From: Bradysia coprophila | Taxonomy: Eukaryota; Arthropoda; Insecta; Diptera; Sciaridae | Direction: 5' to 3' | Assembly: GCF_014529535.1 (NCBI RefSeq) | Contig: NW_023503555.1 | Span: 9,161,404 to 9,225,403 of the forward strand | DNA: 64,000 nucleotides | Shown: piece after piece, positions 1 to 11,102 of the stretch | How the letters are laid out: each line of letters starts with the position of its first letter | Numbering within the stretch: the stretch's first letter is position 1 | Notes under the pieces: model-generated | What the model was told of the DNA's origin: nothing | What the model saw: the letters and a program-made list of their open reading frames with translations, nothing else | The model's database searches: none | Program-made: the position numbers and the translations under genes

Positions 1-47
1 TCAGTGAAAAATGGAATCAAATTCAAATTCGTTTTTCTCTTGTGTAG

Positions 48-1621
48 TCCAATTGTTGACGAAAATTGGTGGAAAATGTGGCGCAATAGACGTTACCATG
101 TTTCGATTATGTGCTTTTTTGGATTGATCAATATGTACACCTGTAGGGTGAACATGAGTGTGGCTGTAGTGGCCATGACAAAAGCGGTTGTTAACGATAC
201 CAAAGTGCCCGATTTCAATTGGAGTTCGTCGGAGAAAAGTGTCATTTTGAGTTCATTCTATTATGGATATGTACCAGTGCAGATCTTTGTGGGAATGCTA
301 CTGAAGTATATCAGTCCACACATCGTATTCGGAATCGGAACTGCATTGCCCGGTTTACTTACGATACTTACACCGCTCATTGCAACACATCTACCCTTAT
401 GGGTGTTAGTGACCAGCCGTGTCGTAATGGGACTGTTGCAGGGAGTTGCAATTCCCTGCATAATGAAATTTTGGACTATATGGGGTTGGTGCAGCTAAAC
501 ATCTTATTCCCCCAGATAATTCTCCAAATTTATCGTATTCTCAGGACCTCCACTAGAAAGATCTAGACTGCACGGTATTGCAATATCAGGAGCTTTTGTT
601 GGTACTGTGGTTGGACTACCGGTGTCGGGTCTATTGGCTGACAACGCGGGATGGGAATCCATTTTTTATGTTATCGGATCCGCAGCCCTGTTGTGGTACA
701 TCATTTGGTTAATTCTGATCAGAGGATCACCGGAAAATGATCCGTTCATTTCCAAGTACGAGAAAAATTACATTTCCGTCACAATTGAAAAGGAAAGCAA
801 AGGCCACTCGCATCCAATACCATGGTTGTCAATACTAAAATCGTTACCAATACATGGCGTATTAATAGCCAGTTTGGGATGGGGTTGGGGCTATGTGACC
901 ATGTTAACTCAATTGCCGCAATTTTTGTCGGATGTTATGGATTTCGATATGAGTAAAAGTGGATTTCTGTCTGCGCTGCCGTACCTGACCATGACCATTA
1001 TGTCTCTGCTGGCCGGATGGATTGCAGATAACATTTTAGTGCGTCAGTTGCTGACGGTTACACAGCTTAGAAAGTATTTTATCAGTGTAACGATGCTGTT
1101 CCAAGCCGGATTGATCATCGGTGCTGCGTATGTCGCTAATCCGACAGCTAATGCTGTGTGCATCACCGCCGGTATTGGAGTTGGAGCGTTGGCTTATTCT
1201 GGCATCGGAATCAATTACATTGATGTCGCTCCAGCTTTTGCCGCAGTCATAGGAGGCTTAGGGAATACATTGACCACTTTACCCGGAATTTTGAGTCCGT
1301 TGATTACCGGAGTGCTTGTGCAGGTATGTACTAAGTTCAATTCATTACTGTAAGTTATGGATTAAAACCCCAAATGGATTGCAGAATGACATATCGGACA
1401 AAGACGAAATAGCAGGCCAATGGCGCATCGTATTCTTCATTACGGCTGGAATGTACGTTATGGGTTCGATAGCCTACTGGTTTCTTGGTAGTGCCAAAGT
1501 TCAACAGTGGAGTATATTCGATGTTAACGAATTAGACTCAACTGGTGTTGGAGGGGCTGTTGTTGTTGAAAATTGTAGTGAACGAACTCATACCAACGAC
1601 AAAGTACATAAAGGTCATTAA
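48..1621 (+). CDS. SLC17-type MFS transporter (inorganic phosphate cotransporter-like), 5'-partial
   Basis: Multi-pass membrane transporter of the SLC17 branch of the major facilitator superfamily. Insect members are usually annotated as putative sodium-dependent inorganic phosphate cotransporters; the real substrate (phosphate, urate, organic anion) cannot be told from sequence. Exons read as 48-484, 545-1323 and 1385-1621, with introns of 60 and 61 nt; the joins restore WGPPLERSRL and LVQNDISD. The visible part encodes about 483 residues, close to full family length. Family hallmarks are NMSVAVVAMT after the first helix, RVVMGLLQG, GTVVGLPVSG, DPFISKYEKNYI, the WGYVTMLTQLPQFL stretch, LSALPYL and NYIDVAPAFAAVIGGLGN. 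The first exon is preceded by a polypyrimidine tract and AG at 46-47 and starts in mid-codon, so the N-terminus is in an upstream exon outside the window. The C-terminal tail is short and polar and ends at TAA 1619-1621. No frameshift or internal stop was seen once introns are removed. Family assignment is secure; substrate is not. Confidence 0.9.
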
Positions 1622-2520
1622 CGTTATTTAATAGTATTTAATGCTAAAAGCCAAACAGAGTAATGATACCGAGATGGCGTTGCTTTGGCATATGCCAGAT
1701 GCAACGCCATCTAGTTGTTATTTTTAAATTAACCATGAAGAAATGAAAGAACTGATTGATCGAAGCCGAACACAATACGTCAATGATTCTAAATTCTCAT
1801 ACAAATTAAAAATAATTTTAAAGAAATTTAGAGCTACATGTACTTTCCTCAGTGCCCCCGTCCCGTGGAGTCTCTAATATAGCCATAAATACCCTAAAAG
1901 AATCGTCACTAATCATTTGTTATATCGAAAGCAACGAATGAAATAAGCTGCGGCCTACGGTAAATGTGAGTTTATTCAGCAAAATAAGTGCTAAAACAAA
2001 CGAAGTACAAGAACGTTTCGGTCATTCTTTAGATGTTTCAAAACTTTTGGGTGCATAGCTGTTTGATGGTTTATTAGATGGTTTGTCGAAGCAGCAACAC
2101 CCTCCAAACTTCATGAATCCTCGGAGTAAGCGAGAGTAATAATATTCTTTGAGAGTAATGGTACGATACAGTGAGATTAGTATCGGCAAGCTACACTCGA
2201 AGAGCTGGGTAAACTCGATCCACTAACAGCACAGCTCGTACCATGAACTGAGCACTCAACCGACAAGTGTCGAATTTGGAGCCTTTAGTGATAAGAGCTA
2301 CTACTTAGGATTGTTTGTTTTGTATGTTTTAGCTCATACAGCGAAAACAAGTAATTTATCTTTAAGAAAAAACGCAATTTCATCAGTCTCCGAATATTTT
2401 CTCTGTTCATGCTAGAAGCAGTGCTACGCTCTGCTCTGCTATTTCGCCACCACGAAGTATTTCTTAATTCTTATTTTTATTTTTTTCTTCAAATTATTAC
2501 CGCCAGAATTAGGCAGCGGA
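1622..2520. other. 3' flank of the transporter gene with a short hairpin
   Basis: No coding sequence was recognised. A strong hairpin lies at about 1671-1712: AGATGGCGTTGC pairs with GCAACGCCATCT around a GGCATATGCC core. It lies about 50 nt past the stop, so it probably falls in the 3' UTR or just beyond it. No clear AATAAA was seen directly downstream. Confidence 0.5.
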
Positions 2521-2528
2521 GTCGTACA

Positions 2529-2756
2529 CAAGGCTGTATACTTTGGGGAGGTCACGCAGATACAGATACGCGGGTTACACACCACAGTTGATGATAAAAT
2601 GGCCGATTTCATACAAAAATTCACCTACTCTGATGATTCTCGTCGTCTTGATGATGTGGTGAATTTTTTTTACATGTAAAACCATCAGAAGTGGTGTGTT
2701 CCCGCGTATCTAATAAAATGGCGGTCTGCGTGACCTCCTCAAAGTATACAGCCTTG
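2529..2756. mobile_element. 228-bp inverted-repeat element (MITE) with perfect 8-bp target duplication
   Basis: The ends CAAGGCTGTATACTTTG and its complement bound a fold-back sequence. The two arms share the GGAGGTCACGCAGA and GATACGCGGG blocks and a CACACCAC/GTGGTGTG inner end. The element is flanked on both sides by the identical octamer GTCGTACA (2521-2528 and 2757-2764), a clean target-site duplication. An 8-bp duplication fits hAT-like or other 8-bp-duplicating superfamilies; the terminal CA...TG fits hAT loosely. There is no coding capacity, so it would have been moved by a transposase in trans. Confidence 0.85.
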
Positions 2757-2953
2757 GTCGTACATTCTGAATGTCTTAGCTGAATGCTGATAATCGTGCA
2801 TTTTGAGTGGAAATGGATTTTCTAGAAGAAAATGCTCAAATGATTTTCTAGGGTTCGACAAGACTTTTTAGTCAATGTCGATTCAAGAATTTTTACATGA
2901 TTTTTAAGGTATTTCATTTTCAAGTATTTTCTTTTGATTTTAAGGATTTTTAA

Positions 2954-3144
2954 CCTGTTACAGCCATAATGACCAGTATTCTTATCGGGTCTATTACTTC
3001 CATAGATCAAAGTATTTTTAATTTGTTTATTTCAAATCTCGTACTTCAATTTTTTCAACATGCATTTTACTATATAAAAAACCATATTACCAAGAGCTTG
3101 TCATTATTTTTGCCGTCGTTATCGATAACAGATGATGTGACAGG
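2954..3144 (+). mobile_element. Family A MITE (CCTGTTACAG ends), intact copy with TTAA flanks
   Basis: A 191-bp non-coding element beginning CCTGTTACAG and ending TGTGACAGG. It is flanked by TTAA at 2950-2953 and again at 3145-3148. Near its right end is the family's most conserved block, TCGTTATCGATAACAGATGA. Related copies are at 8003-8609 (reverse, interrupted), 14137-14341, 24310-24514 and 50597-50788 (reverse), with several fragments. TTAA duplication is typical of piggyBac-like transposition, but no transposase is present, so the superfamily is an inference. Confidence 0.8.
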
Positions 3145-3148
3145 TTAA

Positions 3149-4983
3149 TAATTGTCTATATAATTGTCAAATATAATCTTTGATTGTCTTAAAATTTAAA
3201 GGATTTTTAGAGTATTTGACGATCTTCTTAACAAAGGATTTTGTTTTCAGTGCAAAAGCATTCTCTATCTTTATCTATACCTCTAGAAAAATTTTCAAAT
3301 TAGCCTTTCACTGAGACTATCATCAGATATCAGATATCATCAGTATCCAAATACTAACTTCATTAGTTTAACTCCATGGTTTTAACAATGTGCTGTATGA
3401 AACGACATCACCAACAGCTCATCACTTACTTTTATCAGTGGTGTCGATAACAGATGACATTGCTGAGTATTGTGTGCCATTCCACGATTATTGCTTTCGT
3501 CAGCTAACTGTACGTGTATGATAATAAGTGTTATCTTTAAACACACACGCTTTACACATACGACTAACGAGCTGATGTCCTACATAACAACGAACTCATA
3601 TGTGTGGAAACGGAATGAAAGCATCAACCGAAACTGATATTGTTTGAATAAATATTATTTTTCCGAGGCCAAGAACAAACACAAACGATTGGATAATAAA
3701 CTTATACAACCCCGGTTTGCCTAGCATATTACCCTCGCACATTTCAGCACAAAACGACAATGATGCAGTTTAAACAATCCGCCACTCATAATATCAACAA
3801 AACTTGGGAATATAATCCACTCGTCGGATATTTTCTGCCATACACACAATTCACCTTCTTTGCTTAACTCTATTTGTACAAATGACATTCAATTTACTTT
3901 TCCCGTTATTGTCATCATCTTTTCTCTATGACAATGTTAAGATTCTGCAGATTAGATTTCGAAAACAATACTTAATGCTTTCCTTCCCAGAAACACCGCC
4001 ACCAGCCCAACCCATCCCTTATCTCCACATTATACTGTGTGTGTACGAAAATGTATTCCACTTGGCTGCTGAATTTTCAGGACATTCCATTCAATCGGAG
4101 AGAGATTGTTTTGTCGTCTACCCAAAAACTTTTCCAGTCCTTCATATCTTGCACAAATCCCTCAATGCTGCTGTGTGCTCGGATGTTGTGTGTATTATGA
4201 CTGTTGTATCATCTGTATGTATATGTGTGGATAGAGAGTGCACACACAGCCACTCCAGTCTTAAGTGAAAATTTTATCACTTTTTGTTTTTTGTATATTT
4301 ACTATTTAAACTTTTCCTTCCGAATAATAATTAAGAAATGATAAATGCTGTAACTTTGGCTCGGTTCTATTTTTACCCCGTTTGGTGTTAAAGTAAGTTT
4401 TGCAAGATAAAAGACTTAATTAAAATGAATAATATTTTAGTTGGAATTGAAATAATATATTTAAACTGGGGGAGGGAATTTATGGACAATTAAGCATTTT
4501 GTTGAAGAATAATTCAAAATTTAATGGTAAATGAATGCGGTTGATATGTTTGTGTAACGCTGATGGTGTAACACGGAATGTATGGGAGAATTTAACTTTC
4601 GTTTCCCGTTCATCGTAACATATGAAAATATACGGTAATTGGATGGATATGGGGAAGTGGATCAAGTGTTACGACGAATATTTGGAACACAATCATTTCG
4701 GTGAAATTAATTGTGTTAAGGGAGCGCGTGTATTACCGTATATGATATGTTAAAAATGTCATCGTTCTAGTTTTCTCCATAATTCTCTCAGAATTATTTT
4801 ATTAACGCTTGTATAGAAGGCTTCGTTGTTTGCCGTGTGTAGTCAGGCCGGTGATGTTACTCGATTTCGTAACATATCTTTACATATCTACGTACATACA
4901 ATCAGTGCGATTAGAGCCTACCTTTAATCTGTTCTTGTGCTCTAGTACCCGAGACTGGCGTTCATAGTTCATATACTGAGGGA
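3149..4983. other. Intergenic DNA, no gene recognised
   Basis: AT-rich sequence with no exon I can support. A Family A fragment is recognisable near 3390-3465 by its GTCGATAACAGATGAC block. Open frames here are short and have no domain signature. Confidence 0.5.
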
Positions 4984-5324
4984 TTGTCCGCTTTTCACCA
5001 GCCTCAGGCTTCGCACCTTATGAACTCCAAGATGAGGTACCATCTTTTAATGGAAGACGCCTTAACAACTTCTTACTGGAAACTGGAAAATTTCCCTGAT
5101 GAAGGAAACAAGGCAAAGGAGATCGAAACAAAGGATCTTGGATCTGAGTTTCTGTTTCTCTTTCGAAGCCTCACAAAAATCGAATCTAATTTAAGGGAAT
5201 TAATGATACTCGGCCGTATAGAATGATAGTTGATGGTTGTTGCGTGTAACTGAGAAAACCGATTTCCATAATTTCCATAACTTATGTAAGAGCATATTGG
5301 TTCCTCGACTCGACATGGTCAACC

Positions 5325-5710
5325 ATCTTCCCAAATCTAGAATTCAACGAACTTGAAGGATTTATGAGGTTTTGTTGGGGTTCTCTTCTGGATTTTCGGG
5401 ATTACTGAGGTGGTGTAATGCTGGTTCCAAAAATTCGACGACTCCACGTTAAGTTCCACCTGCCTAAATCTATAATTCAACGAACTTGTAAGATTCTTCA
5501 GGTTTTTTTGGGGTGCCCTACTGATCTTTTGGGAGTATTGAGGTGGTGAAGTGGTTGTTTCTAAAGTTTCATCACTCTACGTCTACATGATGATCCATAT
5601 TCTTAGTTTTAGAATTCGAGGAAGTTGAATGATGTCTGAGGTTTTTTGGGTCCGCTCTTGGACTCTTGGGAATATTGAGTTGGTTCCCAAAATGCCATCA
5701 TAAATTTTGC
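5325..5710. repeat. Degenerate direct repeats of about 130 bp (three copies)
   Basis: Three diverged copies in tandem share the order AATTCAACGAACTTG, then AGGTTTTTTGGG, then TTGGGAATATTGAG(G)TGGT, then GGTTCC/TTTCTAAA, then a CATCA/GACGACTC block. A reverse-orientation relative, recognisable by CCTCAATAATCTCAAAAG and CCTCACAAATCC, lies at about 23890-24190. It is therefore a dispersed repeat that is itself internally tandem. Confidence 0.65.
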
Positions 5711-7100
5711 GTCGTAAGTGATTTTTACTAAATTTTGTATTATACCAAGGTGCGTCGTACGGGCTCTCGTAATTGTGTTATGCGCAATTTCTTAGGTGTC
5801 TCTTCCACTAGAATTACAGCCTCAGTAAGAATAGAGACGCTCTAGGGGTACGGTCGTAATTTCCAGTCCATGTAGTTGAATCGGAACTTCCGATTTGGAA
5901 GTGCAATGAAATCATTCTCAACTCGCTCCAGATCCGACTGTGTTTATGGGAAGAAAATGTTTTCATCGTAAATGATTAGTCAATGCTATTAGTGTATCCT
6001 ATAAAGACCTAATCATTTCATTTTGCCGTTGCTGTCGATTACAGATGACATAGCCCTTTTAAGTGATTTTCGTGTCGCATTCCTACGTTGCGTTTTAAAA
6101 AGCTTACACTGGTTTTACCAAATACATTTCGCCCCAACAACGCTTTGCACTCTTCTCGCCTAATTTCGACTAGACGCGACGAGACTATTGGAAATATTCA
6201 AATTTCATTATTTTAATCTTGCATTCCCAGTACATAATTTGAAAAGGTGGCATCCACATCTTGAACACTATATTCATTCACCTACCCCCTATTTGATATG
6301 TGTAACAAGAAATGTTCTGACGGTGTGGTATGTATTTAGATGCAAAAGTAGCAATCTCACTCAAAGATATCATTTCATTTTCATCCCGAAAATAATGTCA
6401 GTGCATAAAAAGCAAATTATTTAGTCGAGTAAACTGTGTTTTGCTGTGTGTAAACGAAGAGCTACTTAAAGTTGAATATTAGAAATTATTTACATCCACG
6501 TCAGTCGCTCTATATAATGCGGTTTTGTCAGGTTTTTCATGTTTGTATAAATTTTGAAGCATGTAAATTTCTATGGGATACAATTGTTCAATTAGACATT
6601 CAGTTGGATGTGGATTGTGGAAGAGCAGAAATGAGATGCTGCCTGGTATAGTCTTATGAATTGTTTAGGTGCAAAGGTGAAAATAGAGAGTCGAAGTCTA
6701 TACGGAGTCTAGAGATGTTGTCAAATTGAATAATATTGCATAAATAACACAACATGGAGCTCTTGTCATTTAATTATTCTTCCAACTTCAGACAAATTAT
6801 GTGATTGAAGAATATCTTGCAACACCAGCCAGTGAAGTCAGTCAGGCATCATACATAAATTATGTAAAGTTTTTTCTTTCAAAAAAAAAATCTTAAATAA
6901 CTCCAACCACCTAACATGGGGTACAACATAGTTGCAACTTCGTACTCGCGTAGTTCTCGAGTTATTTAAGATTTATTTTGATGATATTACTGAAAAAATG
7001 ATCCCTCATAAACATCGTCATCCTTTCGCGTTTCGCTTCTTATAATGAGGTGAATTTTTGCTTGCACGAAATACGTTTGAATAACCGACGATAACAGAAG
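5711..7100. other. Intergenic DNA with one Family A fragment
   Basis: No gene was recognised. A fragment related to Family A lies at about 5965-6065 and carries GCTGTCGATTACAGATGACA. The remainder shows nothing I can name. Confidence 0.45.
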
Positions 7101-7129
7101 ATTTTGGCTTCAAAAAAACATCTTCATTT

Positions 7130-7510
7130 AAAGAAGGAATCTATTACTTCAGTTGTTTAATCAATTTTTTAGGATTCAATACAAAATCTTTTACTTTACT
7201 AGTGAGGTAATGTGGCCTTTCCCTCACTAGTGAAGACCCTTTCCCTCGCTCGTAAAGTAAAACGCCATACTTTACACGTGAAATAATTTGATATCTCGTA
7301 TCACGATGAGTAAAAGTACCTCGGGCTGAAGCCCTCGGATACTTTTCCTCATTTGGATACGAGATATCAAATTACTTCACTTGTATAGTAATGTACTATT
7401 ACTTCATTAGTTTGAACATACTTATTTCTTTATAAATTTACTCTTGACAGAAAATGGAACTTATTATGTACGCTGATGTGAATAACAGATGACTAGCTGT
7501 TTCCTAGATT
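7130..7510. mobile_element. Family A-like copy interrupted by a palindromic insertion
   Basis: Sequence alike to the 14.2-kb copy runs up to AAAATCTTTTAC near 7192 and resumes at TTCATTAGTTTGAACAT near 7400. It ends in GAATAACAGATGACTAGCTG. Between these parts lies a separate palindrome (about 7193-7395, its core listed separately). The order of blocks matches the uninterrupted copy at 14137-14341. The exact outer ends are not clear. Confidence 0.55.
7268..7391. repeat. Palindrome inserted in a Family A-like copy
   Basis: Two arms fold back on a GGCTGAAGCC core near 7331-7340. Each carries TTTGATATCTCGTATC or its complement, AGTAAAAGTA/TACTTTT and CCTCGGG/CCCTCGG. Flanking TTTACTAGTGAGG sequence suggests the full insertion is longer, about 7193-7395. 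Confidence 0.7.
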
Positions 7511-7712
7511 TCTATTTCATTTATATTATGTGTCCATTGTAGATCGTATTTTAAAGCTCCAAATTTTATTGGGCTGAAGTTAGCCCAACGCCAAAATTAT
7601 GACTAGTTACAAATATGCTTATAAGTACTTAAGATGTATGTGTATGTGTGTACACTGTACATAACAAATAATATTACATGAAGAGTTATGCTATCGCTAT
7701 ATTATGTACTTA

Positions 7713-7885
7713 TGCCGGCCTCGAATTTGGGTCGGACCCAAATGTTCCTTAACTTTAAATTGTATACATTTGGGTCGGCCCAATATGTTCAGCTCTTATG
7801 ACTGCCTCGAATTTGGGTCGGACCAATATGTTCGGTAATTATGACTGCCTCGAATATTGGTCGGACCCAAATGTTCTTCAGTTCA
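7713..7885. repeat. Short interspersed repeats around GGGTCGGACCCAAATGTTC
   Basis: Four spaced copies of a motif resembling CCTCGAATTTGGGTCGGACC are followed by CAAATGTTC or CAATATGTTC, separated by about 40-60 bp. The unit is itself partly palindromic (TTGGGTCGGACCCAA). There is no coding meaning. Confidence 0.6.
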
Positions 7886-8002
7886 GGCCAATGTTCTGAA
7901 AGATTAAGAGCGCCTGGTTTATTTTACTCTGCCGTGCTGTTGGAGTACGCATACACGAATCAAAAAAAATTGCAGGCTTTTTGAAGTTTACAAGGGTTAA
8001 AA

Positions 8003-8609
8003 CCTGTTACAGACGGCTGTCATCTGTTATCGACAACGACAGTAAGAATAAACGACAAGCGCTGACTGATGAGGTTTTATATAGCAAAAATCATGTTCAA
8101 AACAAATGAAGTAAAAGATTTCTGAAATCAAACTCTAAAAATCTTCGATCAAATGAAGTAATAGTTTGAATAGTAAAACTGTTAAGAGGTTCCGAGCCTA
8201 CGCTGAAATTGTAGCCTACATTTCTGCGTTTCGAATTTTTTGATCGCTGATATCTTTTTACGAGAGCCCTTTTTGAAAAATTAACGACCACATTTTCGAG
8301 TAAAAATATGTCAGCTTTGAATAAAAAATAAAATTGTCTGTGAAAGTTCCATGTGCTTTGAGAAAAGTGTACCTTTGATGCAAATTTGGGGCATCGGTAC
8401 AGTTTTCTCAAAGCACATGGAACTTTCACAGACAATTTTATTTTTTATTCAAAGCTGACATATTTTTACTCGAAAATGTGGTCGTACATTTTTCAAAAAG
8501 GGCTCTCGTAAAAAGATATCAGCGATCAAAAATTTCGAAACGCAGAAATGTAGGCTACAATTTCAGCGTAGGCTCGGAACCTCTTAATATGCTTGCCGTC
8601 TGTGACAGG
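8003..8609 (-). mobile_element. Family A MITE, reverse copy, split by a 398-bp palindrome
   Basis: Starts CCTGTTACAGACGG and ends GTCTGTGACAGG. The inner block CTGTTATCGACAACGACAG is close to the left end, so it is in reverse orientation to the 2.9-kb copy. The palindromic element at 8186-8583 interrupts it at a TTAA. Removing one TTAA and the insert gives a contiguous Family A sequence that matches the 14.15-kb copy across the join. Confidence 0.8.
8186..8583. mobile_element. 398-bp near-perfect palindromic element with TTAA target duplication
   Basis: Arms 8186-8366 and 8403-8583 are each 181 bp, mirror one another with few mismatches and no net indel, and surround a 36-bp loop. TTAA flanks it at 8182-8185 and 8584-8587. 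The termini are GAGGTTCCGAGCC and its complement. It has no protein-coding capacity; the long open frame on the minus strand is just the arm. A diverged relative is at 38392-38780. Confidence 0.85.
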
Positions 8610-8619
8610 TTACTGTCGG

Positions 8620-10500
8620 CAGGAGCTGAATTCTAAATTCTTTATTAATTTTAACCTGTTCCAACCTTGACAACAATCACAGCTGAAAAACACAAACAGA
8701 AAGGCGATAAAATGGAGACCCTGCATCAAGATTAATTGAATCCAGACGCAGACGGTTGTTTATTAAAACGTCTATTCGAAATCAATGCTCACAGACCAAT
8801 AATTCACACGCACACAACGTTTGTGAATCAGAAACGAACATTTTACTCAGTGTAGGGTAAAGTGGCGGCCAAATAATTTATTTTCGGTTGGAGGGAAGAA
8901 AAAAAAACTTAATTTTCGTAAAGATATAAAAGTGCCACGAACCAGAACAATTGAAAAAGTAAAACTTTTCCAATACTTTCTTTTCTCTTATTTAACACAA
9001 TTTTTGCATAACACCTGGTAATCACAAACTTTTCCATTCTGTACACTTTTTCGTCATCAACCACTCCACTATATCAAATTTGCACGTTTTATAGAATGTA
9101 CAATAAAAAGACTGACGAAGAAGAAGAAGAAAAACTTCGAAAAATTTTCGAGCTTTCCTTTCGCAAAACTTTCCACCATCATCAGCAGATAAATTTTGAG
9201 AAAGAACGAGGGAAAAAATACAAAAACGAAAATAATTTTACGAAAAGCATGCATTCAATGAAATGGTAAAACTTTCATCGAATTACAACCCATTTGTATT
9301 ATGTAAAGCCGTTGAATACGTCCACATCTCTGCATGCAATATGCACCACACGTTACTTTTTTAATTGTAGACAACATTAAAATTCGCTTGCCCATAAATA
9401 ACCCAACATATCCAAGTGATGTGCTAATACCTCTTCTCCGATAAAACAACAATCATAAGGTGTATAATGGAGAGAGTGAGATATAATCGGAGTTTCAAAA
9501 TCGAAATAACATTGTTGTAACCACCTTAATCGATAGAGTTTATCCTCAGTGGTTCTTGCGGCTAATCGTCGTTAATTTGATTACTCATTATTCAGTTAAA
9601 ATGAATGTGATTTGTGGCGCGGTGAGTGCTGTGCATGTGAGAGCATTTTCGATTCAGTATTATGTGGAAGAAGTGGAATTGCGAAAGTATTGACAATTAG
9701 AGGAAGTGTATTCGTTTGTGGCCATTATCGTTGTTTTCGAAATTTACGGTCATCTAGCCCATTATTTGCTATGTATCGCATATTATTGCGGAGTGAATGC
9801 AATGATTTATGTTGCACTTCCGTTTTAGATTAATTTTGTTGTCATTGGATGCGAATTGATATTTTGAGTAAAACGTTTGCGGTGTAGGGGGCCATACGAA
9901 AAGAAAGTTTCGCTCGAATTTGCACACCACAAACTGTTTGACCCTCCCCTGGTTTCATCTCACTTTCGCCTCGCCTCGAGCACATGACAAAAAGGGAAAT
10001 TCAGCTTTCATATCCAACATTGCATTTATGTCATGTTCCCACATGCATATATGCATAACTACGTAGAAAAATCGAAAACCTATTTTTGTGTGGACGTTTA
10101 GAACTCGTTTTCCACACAGCCGTGTTGAGCCAAAACACCGTATAGCATTGTTTGTGTGTTTTCTAGAGCTTTCGAAAGCTTTCAGATTCTCTTCCATTGG
10201 AAAAGTGAACTATTTCAATGGAATACTTTACACCAAGGAAACATGACTCTTGCCTCTATGTTATTGCTAGCAACAGTGCTATAAATGTTCCCTTTGTACC
10301 GTTGTATAGAGTAACATGTATGTTAAAACTAATGTAGTAGTAGAGCTGTTATAAACTCATGAAACTCGCTATGTGATCGCATCTGCTATTGGTATACTTA
10401 TTTACAAGTCACTTACCCAAACTTAGAGGAATTACATTGGTATTGGTAAGTAATCGGAAGTAGTCTGTCAGTCAATCTATTCTTTGGCGAATCAAATTTG
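8620..10500. other. Intergenic DNA, no gene recognised
   Basis: Short open frames only, none with a signal peptide, domain or convincing splice context. CCTGTTCCAACC near 8656 may be the end of another decayed Family A element. Confidence 0.4.
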
Positions 10501-10594
10501 TACTAGCTGCCATTCATTTGTTATCGAAAACAACGACAATAACGAATGACGAAATTGCACCTAATGTGCTCTTACAAAGCAAAAATTAAGTTAA

Positions 10595-11098
10595 GGGCAG
10601 ATTTTGCCAATAACGGTCTGTTGCGTTACAATTTTTAAGACTGAAAACTCTAGTTTCAAGAAAAAATCGTAGTTTCAGGCATTAGACTGATCCTTCCTCT
10701 ATTGCCTCAAAGTGTTAAAAATTTGATATGGGGTAACTGGTCATACAAAACTATTGCAATCGGCGGAGGTCTGCATTTTCAAACCCATGTTCTACGGTGA
10801 TCTCCGCTATCAAAAATTTTTCACCGCCAATAACGGATTTGTTCCATGGTTTTTTACGCTCTATCGTCTCCACCAAGTTTTATTCGTTTACCATAGAAAC
10901 TGAGGCGTCCGCTGATAGACGATAGATTCTGAAAATTTACCATCAGCGAACCGCCGAGTTATGTTGGAGGACAACCAAAACTTTCGGGGATGGAAAGAGC
11001 CGGAAAAACTGTGGAACAAATCCGTTATTGGCGGAGAAAAAATTTTTATAGCGGAGAATTGCCGAGGCTCTAAAGTTCAAATTCAACAAAATATGCCC
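10595..11098. mobile_element. 504-bp TTAA element A (GGGCA termini)
   Basis: The termini GGGCAGATTTTG and CAAAATATGCCC are flanked by TTAA at 10591-10594 and 11099-11102. An inner inverted pair lies at about 10800-10862 and 10997-11064 (CCGCCAATAACGGATTTGTT against AACAAATCCGTTATTGGCGG). It is non-coding. Its right TTAA is also the left TTAA of element B, so B inserted into the target duplication of A. Confidence 0.8.
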
Positions 11099-11102
11099 TT
11101 AA

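Noticed and set aside
3882..4268. 128-codon plus-strand frame
   Set aside because: Cys-containing but no signal peptide, domain or repeat pattern; composition like the surrounding intergenic DNA.
8097..8435. 112-codon minus-strand frame
   Set aside because: It lies across the left arm and loop of the palindromic element and the host MITE; no domain and no gene context.
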